Below are positions 1-8,799 of a DNA stretch of 64,000 nt, piece by piece. The translations under genes were made by a program, and so were the position numbers. Position 1 is the first letter of the stretch, and every line of letters begins with the position of its first letter. The stretch is taken from positions 12,064 through 76,063 of the forward strand of contig CAJTOU010000013.1 of NCBI GenBank assembly GCA_910577835.1, given 5' to 3'. The DNA comes from an uncultured Lachnospiraceae bacterium (GTDB taxonomy: Bacteria > Bacillota_A > Clostridia > Lachnospirales > Lachnospiraceae). The notes beneath the pieces were generated by a model. That model was not told the origin of the DNA. It made no database searches and saw nothing but the letters and a program-made list of their open reading frames with translations.

Positions 1-462
1 TTCTAGAAAATCCTTAATCTGTTCATAAGAAAGCTGCTTCTCATAAATCAGATAACTTCTTTTGCTGTTATCATGGATTAGCTTTGTCAGTTCATCTGTA
101 TCATATCCGAAACATTTATTCAATGCCTCCAGTGTAGGTCCCAGAAATTTCTCCTCTGAGAGAATTAGTTTCGGGTCCAGAATCAGATTATACACTTTAA
201 TGCTGGTGGCAAGCGTAACACCGTTTCTGTCTATAATATCACCCCGCTTGTACGGAAGAACCGCATTTCTGTAACTCCGCTGTGATAACACTTTTACGGT
301 ATATTCCTCACCCTTTGCATTATTGATTCTCAGCATCGCAACGCTTAAGAAAAATAATGTCAGCAGCAGAAACGAAAAAAGTATCACACTTTTCTCACTC
401 ATTTTTCTAGTAAACACTGCTGGTATGCGTTTTCTTTTCTGTTTCTTTACAGTTTTCCTCAT
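1..462 (-). CDS. penicillin-binding protein (division transpeptidase, FtsI/SpoVD type), N-terminal part, cut by window edge
   Basis: The minus-strand frame opens at an ATG at 462 and runs off the window start, giving about 154 residues. It has a basic cytoplasmic tail, one membrane segment (about residues 26-45) and then the PBP dimerisation-domain signature RGDIIDRNG (about residues 75-83). That is typical of class B PBPs that cross-link septal or spore peptidoglycan. It starts 10 bp after the FtsL-like gene, in the usual rsmH-ftsL-pbp order of the dcw cluster. The transpeptidase domain lies outside the window, so vegetative FtsI/PbpB and sporulation SpoVD cannot be told apart. Confidence 0.85.
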   Translation of the reverse strand, partial: MRKTVKKQKRKRIPAVFTRKMSEKSVILFSFLLLTLFFLSVAMLRINNAKGEEYTVKVLSQRSYRNAVLPYKRGDIIDRNGVTLATSIKVYNLILDPKLILSEEKFLGPTLEALNKCFGYDTDELTKLIHDNSKRSYLIYEKQLSYEQIKDFLE

Positions 463-472
463 AATCTGTTTA

Positions 473-1102
473 TCACTCCGTATCAGGTACATCAGCGTAC
501 TGATTCATAAATTCATCTACATTTTTCTGGAAATATTTGATTTGTTCCTCATTTGCCATAATCATTCCCAATTCATTGAGCGCTGTATCAATAATTCTGT
601 TGATATCAATATATGCATTAATATCATAGGACACAGCGTCGTTTTGAGAGGAAATAACCTCTATATTGGATTTGAGTGAATGAATATTGGATTTTATTCC
701 TGAAATTTCTGCTTGATAATTCAGATATCTGACAGCCAGAAACGCCGAAACAAGAACCATTGCGGAAAGAAAGACAACATATCCAAGACTCATGGACTCG
801 GACTGCATTCTGCGGTATTTTGCCCTGCTGCTCTCTTTTTCCATTTCCCTCTGCTGATACTTTGATAAAGGCTTTTGCTGCCTTTTTCTTGCAGGAGCCG
901 GCTCTTCCTCATATCTTCTTGCAGGAGCTGCACTTCCCCGATGATATTCTGCATTTCTACTTTTGGAGGACGCGTTCTGTTTTTTTCTGTCTGCCTGATA
1001 GTCTATTTTCCTCGCTGTACTGCCTTCTGAATAATATTTCCCTGAATTATATTTCCCTGAATTATATTTTCCAGAATTATATTCATATGATTTGTGTCCC
1101 AT
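473..1102 (-). CDS. ftsL: FtsL-like cell division membrane protein with N-terminal YNSGK repeats
   Basis: A 209-residue protein with a long polar basic N-terminus, one membrane helix (about residues 106-125) and a C-terminal segment of coiled-coil character. This is the layout of FtsL/DivIC-type bitopic divisome proteins, which dimerise outside the membrane and help activate the septal synthase. The call rests mainly on position between rsmH and the PBP gene, because FtsL sequences are poorly conserved. GAGGTGAT precedes the ATG. The N-terminus carries three exact YNSGK copies plus a variant, followed by an Arg/Lys/Pro-rich cytoplasmic region; the cytoplasmic part (about 105 residues) is longer than in typical FtsL. 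Confidence 0.75.
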   Translation of the reverse strand: MGHKSYEYNSGKYNSGKYNSGKYYSEGSTARKIDYQADRKKQNASSKSRNAEYHRGSAAPARRYEEEPAPARKRQQKPLSKYQQREMEKESSRAKYRRMQSESMSLGYVVFLSAMVLVSAFLAVRYLNYQAEISGIKSNIHSLKSNIEVISSQNDAVSYDINAYIDINRIIDTALNELGMIMANEEQIKYFQKNVDEFMNQYADVPDTE

Positions 1103-1167
1103 AATATCACCTCTTAATTAGTATTACTTATTGACTAATACTATTTCTTTCAATTTCTCCCATTTCT

Positions 1168-2112
1168 TTATGCCATCTTCTCAAATACTCTTAACTTTGA
1201 ACTTTTGGAACGTTTATTTTCCAGTATTTCCATTTCCCCCGGAACAATCGGTTTTCTTGTAATTACCTTTCCCTTTGGTTTTCTGCCGCATACACATATC
1301 GGAAAGTTTTTGGGACATATACACGGATTTTCATTTTCTCTGAATTTATTTTTTACAATTCTATCCTCTAATGAATGAAAGGTAATAATACAAAGTCTGC
1401 CTCCGTCATTCAGTAAATCTATCATATTGTTTATAGAAGCTTCCAGAACTTCCAATTCCTTATTTACTTCAATTCTAATCGCCTGAAAGGTTCTTTTTGC
1501 CGGATGTCCGCCGTCTGCTCTCATTTTTGCCGGAATCGCAGCCTTTATAATTTCTGCAAGCTCTTCTGTCGTTTCTATTTCTTTTTTTTCTCTTGCTATT
1601 CTGATATGTTTGGCAATGTTTTTTGCGAATCTTTCCTCGCCATAGTCACGGATAATCTGGAAAAGTCTCAGTTCGTCATATTCGTTTACCACATTCTTCG
1701 CTGAAATCAAAGCCTCTCTGTCCATTCGCATATCCAGAGGAGCCTCTTCCTTATAGGTAAAGCCTCTCTCCAATGTATCAAGCTGATAGGAAGAAACGCC
1801 TATATCCAAAAGTATTCCATCCGCTTTTTTTATGCCAAGCTGCTCAAACACTGATTTTATCTGACGATAATTGCTCTTTATGCAATTTATCTGTACCTTC
1901 CCGTCAAATACCTGAAGCTTTTGCTGTGCTGCCTGTAACGCATCTGCATCTTGGTCTATGCCTATAAATCTTCCCTCTTTGGAAAGTCTCCGGCATATTT
2001 CATAGGCATGTCCTGCTCCGCCAAGAGTTCCATCCACATAGACGCCGTCTGATTTTATATTCAGATTTTTAATTGTTTCTTCCAGTAATACCGGCTGATG
2101 TCTGAAGTTCAT
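1168..2112 (-). CDS. rsmH: 16S rRNA (cytosine1402-N4)-methyltransferase RsmH
   Basis: A 314-residue SAM-dependent methyltransferase that methylates C1402 in the decoding centre of 16S rRNA. It starts MNFRHQPVLLEE, with the glycine-rich SAM motif GTLGGAGHA, then GILLDIGVSSYQLD and ITFHSLEDRIVK, all classic for MraW/RsmH. The open frame extends 18 codons further upstream, but GGGAGG sits 7 nt before the ATG at 2112, so that start is chosen. A Cys-rich CPKNFPICVCG segment lies near the C-terminus. It is the first intact gene of the dcw cluster here, because mraZ upstream is broken. Confidence 0.96.
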   Translation of the reverse strand: MNFRHQPVLLEETIKNLNIKSDGVYVDGTLGGAGHAYEICRRLSKEGRFIGIDQDADALQAAQQKLQVFDGKVQINCIKSNYRQIKSVFEQLGIKKADGILLDIGVSSYQLDTLERGFTYKEEAPLDMRMDREALISAKNVVNEYDELRLFQIIRDYGEERFAKNIAKHIRIAREKKEIETTEELAEIIKAAIPAKMRADGGHPAKRTFQAIRIEVNKELEVLEASINNMIDLLNDGGRLCIITFHSLEDRIVKNKFRENENPCICPKNFPICVCGRKPKGKVITRKPIVPGEMEILENKRSKSSKLRVFEKMA

Positions 2113-2196
2113 GGATACCTCCCATACACTCGGCTGTTGTTTCAAACTGTGCCTGTCCATTATCAAAAGTATATTTTATCTGACAGCAAACTGAGC

Positions 2197-2343
2197 TTAT
2201 ATACGATGAAAAAATAAAAAAAGATATCCGCCAAGGCCGCGGGTTATTACAAACTTCTCTCCCAGAAACTCCCAAAGCTTTGCCGGAATAATCAGCAGTC
2301 CCTTTATATTAATCAAATAATTATACTCACCCAGAATAAAAAA
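2197..2343 (-). pseudogene. mraZ: remnant of mraZ, 5' part
   Basis: Reading from about 2343, the minus strand gives FFILGEYNYLINIKGLLIIP followed by AKLWEFLGEKFVITRGLGGY and then a TAA at 2199-2197. This closely matches the MraZ N-terminus (FMGEYNHTIDAKGRLIIPAK...GEKFVVTRGLDGCLF). The start Met codons are gone, the conserved Asp and Arg of the DAKGR motif are replaced, and after 'GGY' the frame becomes FLFFHRI and stops. The second AbrB half is missing. A short stretch just before rsmH (ending about AECMGGI in another frame) may be the old 3' end, which would imply an internal deletion; that part is tentative. Confidence 0.75.
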
Positions 2344-2385
2344 TAAGCTGCACTCTTTTCTCTTTTGAGGCAATACGTGTTCTTT

Positions 2386-2412
2386 GCTCCACTTTTACCA
2401 AAAATCACCACT
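2386..2412 (-). promoter_or_regulatory. degenerate MraZ operator-like repeats
   Basis: On the minus strand three TGG cores (TGGTG, TGGTA, TGGAG) are spaced 10 and 9 bp apart, about 45 bp upstream of the mraZ remnant. MraZ proteins bind 3-4 TGGGN-type repeats spaced about 10 bp apart in front of mraZ. The array fits but is degenerate, as expected if the regulator has been lost. Confidence 0.45.
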
Positions 2413-2478
2413 TCATAGATTATTATATATCAATTAGATAGATAAATCAAGCCAAAAAAACAATTTAACCGAAAGCTT

Positions 2479-3936
2479 CTATTCTCTGGCAGCTTCTCCC
2501 ATCTCCTGCAGCCTGTGCACCTCGCTTCTGATTTGCTCAAGCAGCCGGTCTTTTAATTCCCTGTATCTTTCCATTACCTCATGCTGCGATATTTTTTCAA
2601 TCATATATCTTGCCTGTCCGGTTTTCTTTAAATGCCATTCTTCGCTTCCAAGATTCATAAGATTTGTAATATTATGCAATCTGTCTGCAAGCTTTACAAT
2701 CAGCGCCACATCACTTCCATTTAATATAAGTGCGTCAATATATGCCTCATAGGAAATTTTCTTTGTTCTGGTCAGCCATTTGACATTTTCAGCTACCTGC
2801 TTTCCAAATCGTTTTTCCAGCTCTTCATATTGTGTGCCGGTATCCTCCAAAATATCATGAAGCAGAGCAGTTTCCAGCATTTCCATATCTGCGATTTTTT
2901 CTTTTTCCAAAATATGGTATACCCCCATCAGATGTCCTTCAAAATATGAAATATCCGTACCATCAGGAAGTTTCCATTTCTGTCCCTTATGCGCATGCTC
3001 GGCAAACTTTATTGTCCGCCAGATTTCTTTTGAAAAATATCCGGCATTTTTTTCTGTTACGGCCTTTCCAACAAAAACAGGCTTTAAATTTCTGGCAATT
3101 CGAATTCTGTTTGCAAGAATTAATGTAATTCCCAAAATAAACAGAACTGCCGATAAAAGCTGTGAAACCGCAATACCAGTGCCACCTATTAAAAGCTGGT
3201 CTTTTCTTAATCCCTCAATAAAAAACCGGCCGAACGCATAGGCTGTAATGTACCACAGAAAGACTTCTCCTTCAAATTTTTTCTTTCGTTTAAAAAGCTG
3301 CAATAAGATTAAAATACAGAGACACCAGAAGGATTCATACAAAAAAGTCGGATGTACCTGTATGTATTGGTTGTCAATCACTGTCACGTTGTCCTGAACG
3401 ATTACCGATACATTCGGGTCATTTATATTCATTCGCATAGCAAAGAGAGAATTCGTATCTCCGCCATATGCTTCCCTGTTAAAAAAATTTCCCCATCTTC
3501 CAATCATCTGTCCGGTAATCAGCCCTATGGCACCGGTATCTGTCATTTTCCACAGGGATAACTTTTTTATTTTTGCCAGTATAATACAGACAATCACTCC
3601 TGTAATAATACCTCCGTAGATTGCCAGTCCTCCCTTTCTGAGATTAAAAATTTCATCCAGATTATTTTTATAATAATCCCATTCAAAGATGACATAATAA
3701 ATTCTAGCCCCTGCAATGCCAAAAATAATACCAAACAATGCCAAATCCAGATAATCATCTACCTTCTGTCCTGAAACCCTTGCATCGTGAAATGCCAGCA
3801 ACATGGCTGTCAGCATGCCAATACCGATAATCAGACCATAATATGCTATATCAATTCCAAAGACAGAAAAAGAGTTTTTTAAGTGTTCCAAAGCTATCCC
3901 CAGATGCGGGAAGCTAATGCTTACGCTTTCAGGCAT
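2479..3936 (-). CDS. lgt: prolipoprotein diacylglyceryl transferase (Lgt) fused to a C-terminal HD domain
   Basis: A 485-residue fusion. Residues about 1-285 are Lgt, a polytopic membrane enzyme that moves diacylglycerol from phosphatidylglycerol to the lipobox Cys of prolipoproteins. The signature GQMIGRWGNFFNREAYG is near residue 145, with GGLAIYGG before it and GRFFIEGLRKDQ after it. Residues about 305-470 form a RelA/SpoT-like HD domain: TIKFAEHAHKGQ, a conserved GH, ALLHDILEDT and VKLADRLHN carry the metal-binding H/HD/D pattern. Bacterial Lgt is normally about 250-300 residues, so the HD part is an extra cytosolic module. No synthetase domain is present. GGAGG precedes the ATG. HD substrate unknown; (p)ppGpp or a related nucleotide is only inference. 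Confidence 0.92.
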   Translation of the reverse strand: MPESVSISFPHLGIALEHLKNSFSVFGIDIAYYGLIIGIGMLTAMLLAFHDARVSGQKVDDYLDLALFGIIFGIAGARIYYVIFEWDYYKNNLDEIFNLRKGGLAIYGGIITGVIVCIILAKIKKLSLWKMTDTGAIGLITGQMIGRWGNFFNREAYGGDTNSLFAMRMNINDPNVSVIVQDNVTVIDNQYIQVHPTFLYESFWCLCILILLQLFKRKKKFEGEVFLWYITAYAFGRFFIEGLRKDQLLIGGTGIAVSQLLSAVLFILGITLILANRIRIARNLKPVFVGKAVTEKNAGYFSKEIWRTIKFAEHAHKGQKWKLPDGTDISYFEGHLMGVYHILEKEKIADMEMLETALLHDILEDTGTQYEELEKRFGKQVAENVKWLTRTKKISYEAYIDALILNGSDVALIVKLADRLHNITNLMNLGSEEWHLKKTGQARYMIEKISQHEVMERYRELKDRLLEQIRSEVHRLQEMGEAARE

Positions 3937-4009
3937 ATTTCCTCCTGTCCAAATATTTATGTTAAAAATGTTTTTATTTTGTACATAATATTTTATATGC
4001 TAAAAATAT

Positions 4010-5107
4010 TTATACATTAAATCTGAAAAGTATTACATCTCCATCCTGCACAACATAATCTTTCCCTTCCAGTCCCACAAGACCTTTCTCCTTTGCCGCT
4101 GCATAAGAACCGCAGTCCAGAAGATTCTGATAGTTCACGACTTCTGCCCGTATAAAGCCCCGCTCAAAATCAGTATGAATTTTCCCTGCTGCCTGTGGTG
4201 CTTTTGTTCCCTTCTTAATCGTCCATGCTCTTGTCTCTGTCTCTCCTGCGGTCAAAAAGCTCATAAGCCCCAAGAGACTGTAACTTGCCTGAATTAATTT
4301 ATCAAGACCGGAGGTTTTGATTCCCAAATCTTCCATAAACATTTCTCTCTCATCTTCGGACAACTCGGAAAGCTCCTGTTCAATCTGAGCACATACAGCG
4401 AAGGTTTCAAAACCATTTTCAGAAGCATATTCTCGCACCTTTGCCACATATGGGTTATCCTTTGCATCCTCAGCAAGGTCCTCTTCCTTTACATTTGCGG
4501 CAAAAATAACCGGTTTGCAGGTAAGCAGATTATACTCCGAAAGAAATTCTTCCTCCTCATCATCGTCAGTCTGAAAACTTTTTCCAAGCTTCCCTTCCTC
4601 CAGATGAGCTTTTATTTTTAAAAGAAGTTCATGCTCCTTTGCCGCTTTTTTATCATTTCTTATCAGCTTCACCACCTTGGCAATTCTTCGTTCCAGAATT
4701 TCAAGGTCTGAAAAAATAAGCTCCAGATGAATGGTTTCAATATCTCGAATTGGGTCTATATCGCCTTCTACATGAATAATATTCGTATCCTCAAAACAGC
4801 GCACCACATGAATAATGGCATCTACCTCTCTGATATTGGCAAGAAACTGATTTCCCAGTCCCTCTCCCTTTGATGCGCCCTTTACAAGACCTGCAATATC
4901 AACAAATTCAATAACAGCAGGAGTGATTTTTGCAGAATGATAAAGTGCTGCCAGCTTGTCAAGTCTTTCATCCGGTACCGCCACAACGCCGATATTCGGG
5001 TCTATGGTACAGAATGGATAGTTGGCAGATTCCGCACCTGCCTTTGTAAGTGAATTGAATAATGTGCTTTTGCCGACGTTTGGCAGACCTACGATTCCCA
5101 GTTTCAT
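4010..5107 (-). CDS. ychF: redox-responsive GTPase/ATPase YchF (OLA1 family)
   Basis: 365 residues, the exact usual family length. P-loop GLPNVGKST lies near the N-terminus, switch/G3 DIAGLVKGASKGEGLGNQFL follows, and the C-terminus has the TGS domain (GTKAPQAAGKIHTDFERGFI). The NKxD motif is replaced by a family-typical non-canonical form, which in YchF/OLA1 allows ATP use. The protein associates with ribosomes and is linked to stress responses in other bacteria. The frame extends 19 codons upstream, but AAGGAGG lies just before the ATG at 5107. It stands between lgt and the pheT terminator, so it is probably transcribed on its own or with lgt. Confidence 0.96.
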   Translation of the reverse strand: MKLGIVGLPNVGKSTLFNSLTKAGAESANYPFCTIDPNIGVVAVPDERLDKLAALYHSAKITPAVIEFVDIAGLVKGASKGEGLGNQFLANIREVDAIIHVVRCFEDTNIIHVEGDIDPIRDIETIHLELIFSDLEILERRIAKVVKLIRNDKKAAKEHELLLKIKAHLEEGKLGKSFQTDDDEEEEFLSEYNLLTCKPVIFAANVKEEDLAEDAKDNPYVAKVREYASENGFETFAVCAQIEQELSELSEDEREMFMEDLGIKTSGLDKLIQASYSLLGLMSFLTAGETETRAWTIKKGTKAPQAAGKIHTDFERGFIRAEVVNYQNLLDCGSYAAAKEKGLVGLEGKDYVVQDGDVILFRFNV

Positions 5108-5234
5108 TTTTGTATATTCCTCCTTAAAATAGTCATTTTTTATAACTTTAATATTTTGCTGCATACCAATTTATGTACCAGCCTAAATGACTTTAAGTAT
5201 TTTTTCAATATTTTCTGGTTTTTACTTTAATTGA

Positions 5235-5279
5235 AAAAAGCCTTAAATGGCAATAATTATATTACCACATAAGGCTTTA
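5235..5279 (-). terminator. rho-independent terminator after pheT
   Basis: A nine-base stem (AAAGCCTTA / TAAGGCTTT) with a loop of about 25 nt, followed on the minus strand by a run of six T. It lies just downstream of the pheT stop. Confidence 0.75.
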
Positions 5280-5306
5280 CAAGTCCACATAAATTTATAT
5301 TTCTAT

Positions 5307-7724
5307 CTACTTCCTAAGTTCAATTCCCATTTCGCCAAGGTCCGCAAGAATCTTCTCCATAATCGGCGTAATATCCTTATCCTCCAAAGTTCTGTCCTTT
5401 GCCCTGAAAGTAAGGGAATATGCTACCGATTTATATCCCAGTTTAATCTGCGCGCCCTCATATATATCAAACAAAGTCATGGACTCAAGAAGCTTTCCGC
5501 CTCTTTTTTCAAATACCTTTTCCACATCTCCAACGAGTATATTTTTTCCCATAACCATGCTTAAATCTCTGGTAACAGCCGGATATTTGGCAAGGCCCTG
5601 ATATTTTCTGCCAAAGGTTGCATGCTCCGTTACCTTTTTGATATCTATCACTGCCAGATATGCTTTCTCCCCAATCTCATAATTATCAAGCACTTCAGGA
5701 TGAACCTCGCCCAGATAACCTATGATTTCTCCGTTGTAAATCACATCTGCCTGTCTGCCCGGATGAAGATATGGCTTTTTATTATCAGGATTGTATTCCG
5801 GCTTTTTCTTCATTCCCACCTTCTCAAAAAATTCCTCAACAACACCTTTCATATCAAAGAAATCACCCTCTCCATACATTCCGAGAGTAAACATCATTCT
5901 TTCATCCGGAAGCTCTGTGACTGGAAGTGCTTTTGGAAGATAGATATTTCCAAGCTCATAGAGCCTTGCACTCTTATTTCTTCTGTTATAATTCGTGCCA
6001 AGAGATGTCAGCATTCCGTTTAATGAGATTGTTCTCATAATGCTGAAATCCTCGCCAAGCGGATTTAAAATCGTAACTGTTTTTCTAAGCTCACTGTCCT
6101 CTGGCAGCAGCAGCTTGTCAAATACCTTCGGACTTTCAAAGGAATAATTCATTCCCTGAGAGAAACCGCAGAATTCTGCTGTTTCTCTTGCAATTTCCTC
6201 AATGCGCATTTTAAAGGATTTCTTTCCTGTGGTTGCCTCTCCTGACGGAAGCGACACCGGAATATTATCATAACCGAAAAATCTTGCCACTTCCTCTGCG
6301 ATATCTGCATCACATTCAAGGTCCTGACGGAAGGTTGGTATAATCAGCTCATTTTTCTCTTTATCATAAGAAATTTCCAGTCTGTCAAAATAGCCAAGCA
6401 TTTCCTCAGATGCAATCGCTGTTCCAAGAAGACTGTTATATTTTTCCGGCTCAAATGGAATTCTCTTTTCTGTCTTCTTTTCCGGATATATATCGACGAT
6501 GCCGCCCACTACCTCACCGGCTCCCAGTTCTTCAATCAGCGCACATGCTCTGTCAATCGCAGCTTCTGCATTATTTGGGTCGAGTCCTTTTTCAAATTTG
6601 CTGGATGCATCCGTTCTTAAACCAAGCTTTTTTGACGAAAGCCTGATATTTGTTCCGTCGAAGCATGCCGCTTCAAAAAGAACCTGATTTACCTCCTCTG
6701 TAATCTTTGAATTTTCACCGCCCATAATACCGGCAAGCCCTACTGCCTTTTCATTATCGCAAATCATGAGAATATCTGAATCAAGCCTGCGCTCCTGTCC
6801 ATCCAAGGTCTGGAACACTTCTCCTTCTTCTGCACGTCTTACAATAATTTTATTTCCAGATAATGTACTTAAATCATAGGCATGCATTGGCTGCCCATAT
6901 TCTTCCATTACATAATTTGTGATATCTACAAGGTTATTAATCGGCCGGATTCCACAGTTTGCAAGCCTGCGCTGCATCCATTCCGGAGACGGCTCGATTT
7001 TTACATTTTTTATTACTCTTGCACAGTATCTTTTACAAAGCTTGGTATCTCTGATTTCTACACTGATATAATCCTCTGCCTTTTCGCTGTTTCCTGTTTT
7101 TTTGATTTCAGGCTTTACAAATGGCTTTCCAAAAGTTGCGGCGGCCTCTCTGGCTATGCCAAGTACGCCGAAGCAGTCTACTCTATTGGAGGTGATTTCA
7201 TACTCTATTACAGTATCTTTCAGTCCCAGTTCTTCCACCGCATCTTTTCCTACCTCTGCAGTATCAGGAAAAATATAAATGCCGTCTTCCGGTGCCTCCG
7301 GATAAAAATCTCTCGAAGAACCAAGTTCCTCTATGGAACACATCATGCCAAAGGACTCCACTCCACGAAGCTTTCCCTTCTTGATTTTTGTTCCGCCTGC
7401 CGCTTTATTTCCATTATGGTCTCCTGCCACACGACCGCCGTCTAATACAACGGGAACCTTGGCGCCCTCGTATACATTCGGTGCGCCAGTGACTATCTGC
7501 AAGGTTTCTGTGCCGGTATTTACCTGACAGATTACCAGCTTTTCCGCATCCGGATGCTTTTCGATTTTTTCAATTTGACCGATTACAATTTTTTCAAGAT
7601 TTTCGTTCAGTTTTGTATAATTTTCTACCTTTGTACCAGACAGTGTCATTTTATCTGCATATTGCTGGTCGGTACAGTCAAGCTCAGGCACATATGCCCG
7701 AATCCATGATAATGGTGTATTCAT
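5307..7724 (-). CDS. pheT: phenylalanine-tRNA ligase beta subunit
   Basis: 805 residues, full length. Order: N-terminal segment MNTPLSWIRAYVPELDC, a tRNA-binding OB domain (IVIGQIEKIEKHPDAEKL, about 45-150), B3/B4 editing domain, B5 domain (about 400-475), core (LNPLGEDFSIMRTISLNGML) and the C-terminal FDX-ACB anticodon-binding domain (KYPAVTRDLSMV to the end). It pairs with PheS to form the alpha2beta2 enzyme that charges tRNA-Phe and edits mischarged Tyr. It lies 20 bp after pheS in the same T-box-controlled operon; GGAGG precedes the ATG. Confidence 0.98.
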   Translation of the reverse strand: MNTPLSWIRAYVPELDCTDQQYADKMTLSGTKVENYTKLNENLEKIVIGQIEKIEKHPDAEKLVICQVNTGTETLQIVTGAPNVYEGAKVPVVLDGGRVAGDHNGNKAAGGTKIKKGKLRGVESFGMMCSIEELGSSRDFYPEAPEDGIYIFPDTAEVGKDAVEELGLKDTVIEYEITSNRVDCFGVLGIAREAAATFGKPFVKPEIKKTGNSEKAEDYISVEIRDTKLCKRYCARVIKNVKIEPSPEWMQRRLANCGIRPINNLVDITNYVMEEYGQPMHAYDLSTLSGNKIIVRRAEEGEVFQTLDGQERRLDSDILMICDNEKAVGLAGIMGGENSKITEEVNQVLFEAACFDGTNIRLSSKKLGLRTDASSKFEKGLDPNNAEAAIDRACALIEELGAGEVVGGIVDIYPEKKTEKRIPFEPEKYNSLLGTAIASEEMLGYFDRLEISYDKEKNELIIPTFRQDLECDADIAEEVARFFGYDNIPVSLPSGEATTGKKSFKMRIEEIARETAEFCGFSQGMNYSFESPKVFDKLLLPEDSELRKTVTILNPLGEDFSIMRTISLNGMLTSLGTNYNRRNKSARLYELGNIYLPKALPVTELPDERMMFTLGMYGEGDFFDMKGVVEEFFEKVGMKKKPEYNPDNKKPYLHPGRQADVIYNGEIIGYLGEVHPEVLDNYEIGEKAYLAVIDIKKVTEHATFGRKYQGLAKYPAVTRDLSMVMGKNILVGDVEKVFEKRGGKLLESMTLFDIYEGAQIKLGYKSVAYSLTFRAKDRTLEDKDITPIMEKILADLGEMGIELRK

Positions 7725-7744
7725 CTTTTCAACCTTCCTCCTGT

Positions 7745-8764
7745 CTAAAACTGTTTTAAGAAACGCATGTCATTTTCATAAAGAAGACGCATGTCATCTA
7801 TTTCATATTTCAATAATGCAATTCTCTCAAGACCAACGCCAAAAGCAAAACCGGAATATTCTTCCGGATTAATTCCGCTCATTTTTAATACACGGGGATG
7901 TACCATGCCGCAGCCAAGAATCTCTATCCAGCCGGAACCCTTGCACATTCTGCAACCCTTACCCCCGCATTTAAAGCAGGTGACATCCATCTCGGCGCTT
8001 GGCTCTGTAAACGGGAAATGATGCGGGCGGAATTTTACTTTGGTTTCTTCTCCAAATAATTCCTTTGCAAACTCTGCAAGAGTTCCTTTCAGGTCTGCAA
8101 ATGTAATGTTTTTATCTATCACAAGTCCTTCTACCTGATGGAAGGATGGGGAATGTGTGGCATCTACCTCGTCAGAACGAAATACACGTCCCGGCGCAAT
8201 CATACGAATTGGCAGCTTTCCCTGTTCCATCACTCTTACCTGTACAGGAGAGGTCTGAGTTCTTAATACTATTTTATCATTGATATAAAAGGTATCCTGT
8301 TCGTCTTTTGCAGGGTGGTTTGCCGGAATATTAAGGGCTTCAAAATTGTAATAATCATATTCTATTTCAGGACCTTCCACTACCTCATAACCCATGCCGA
8401 TAAAAATTCTTTCCAGTTCATCTAATGCAATGGTATTTGGATGACGATGCCCTATATGGTTCTTCTTTGCTGGAAGTGTGACATCAATCACCTCTGCCTG
8501 CATCTGTGCCTGTCTTGCTGCTGCCGCAAGACGGGAACGCATTTCCTCTATTTTTTCTTCTATGGCAGCGCGGGTATCATTTACCATCTGTCCAACTTTT
8601 GGACGTTCCTCTGCGTCAACATTCTTCATACCCTTGAGCACTTCTGTCAATGCTCCTTTTTTGCCTAATACAGATACCTTGATTTCATTCAGCTTATCAA
8701 GGCTTTCAGATAACTGAATTTTCTGAATTGCTTCTTCTCTGATTCTCTGCAATCTGTCCTTCAT
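7745..8764 (-). CDS. pheS: phenylalanine-tRNA ligase alpha subunit
   Basis: 339 residues, normal length. An N-terminal coiled coil (about 1-95) is followed by the class II catalytic core: motif 2 FRSDEVDATHSPSFHQVEG, the Cys-rich loop CFKCGGKGCRMCKGSGW, and motif 3 GFAFGVGLERIALLKY. It forms the Phe-activating half of the synthetase with PheT. The Shine-Dalgarno is weak (AGCAGGA before TTATAATG). The T-box terminator that controls this operon lies more than 500 bp upstream, unusually far. Confidence 0.98.
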   Translation of the reverse strand: MKDRLQRIREEAIQKIQLSESLDKLNEIKVSVLGKKGALTEVLKGMKNVDAEERPKVGQMVNDTRAAIEEKIEEMRSRLAAAARQAQMQAEVIDVTLPAKKNHIGHRHPNTIALDELERIFIGMGYEVVEGPEIEYDYYNFEALNIPANHPAKDEQDTFYINDKIVLRTQTSPVQVRVMEQGKLPIRMIAPGRVFRSDEVDATHSPSFHQVEGLVIDKNITFADLKGTLAEFAKELFGEETKVKFRPHHFPFTEPSAEMDVTCFKCGGKGCRMCKGSGWIEILGCGMVHPRVLKMSGINPEEYSGFAFGVGLERIALLKYEIDDMRLLYENDMRFLKQF

Positions 8765-8799
8765 TATAATCCTGCTACTAAAAACATATACTAAACATA

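Noticed and set aside
2069..2275. 68-codon minus-strand frame before rsmH
   Set aside because: It mixes part of the mraZ remnant in a shifted frame with the rsmH start and has no conserved product.
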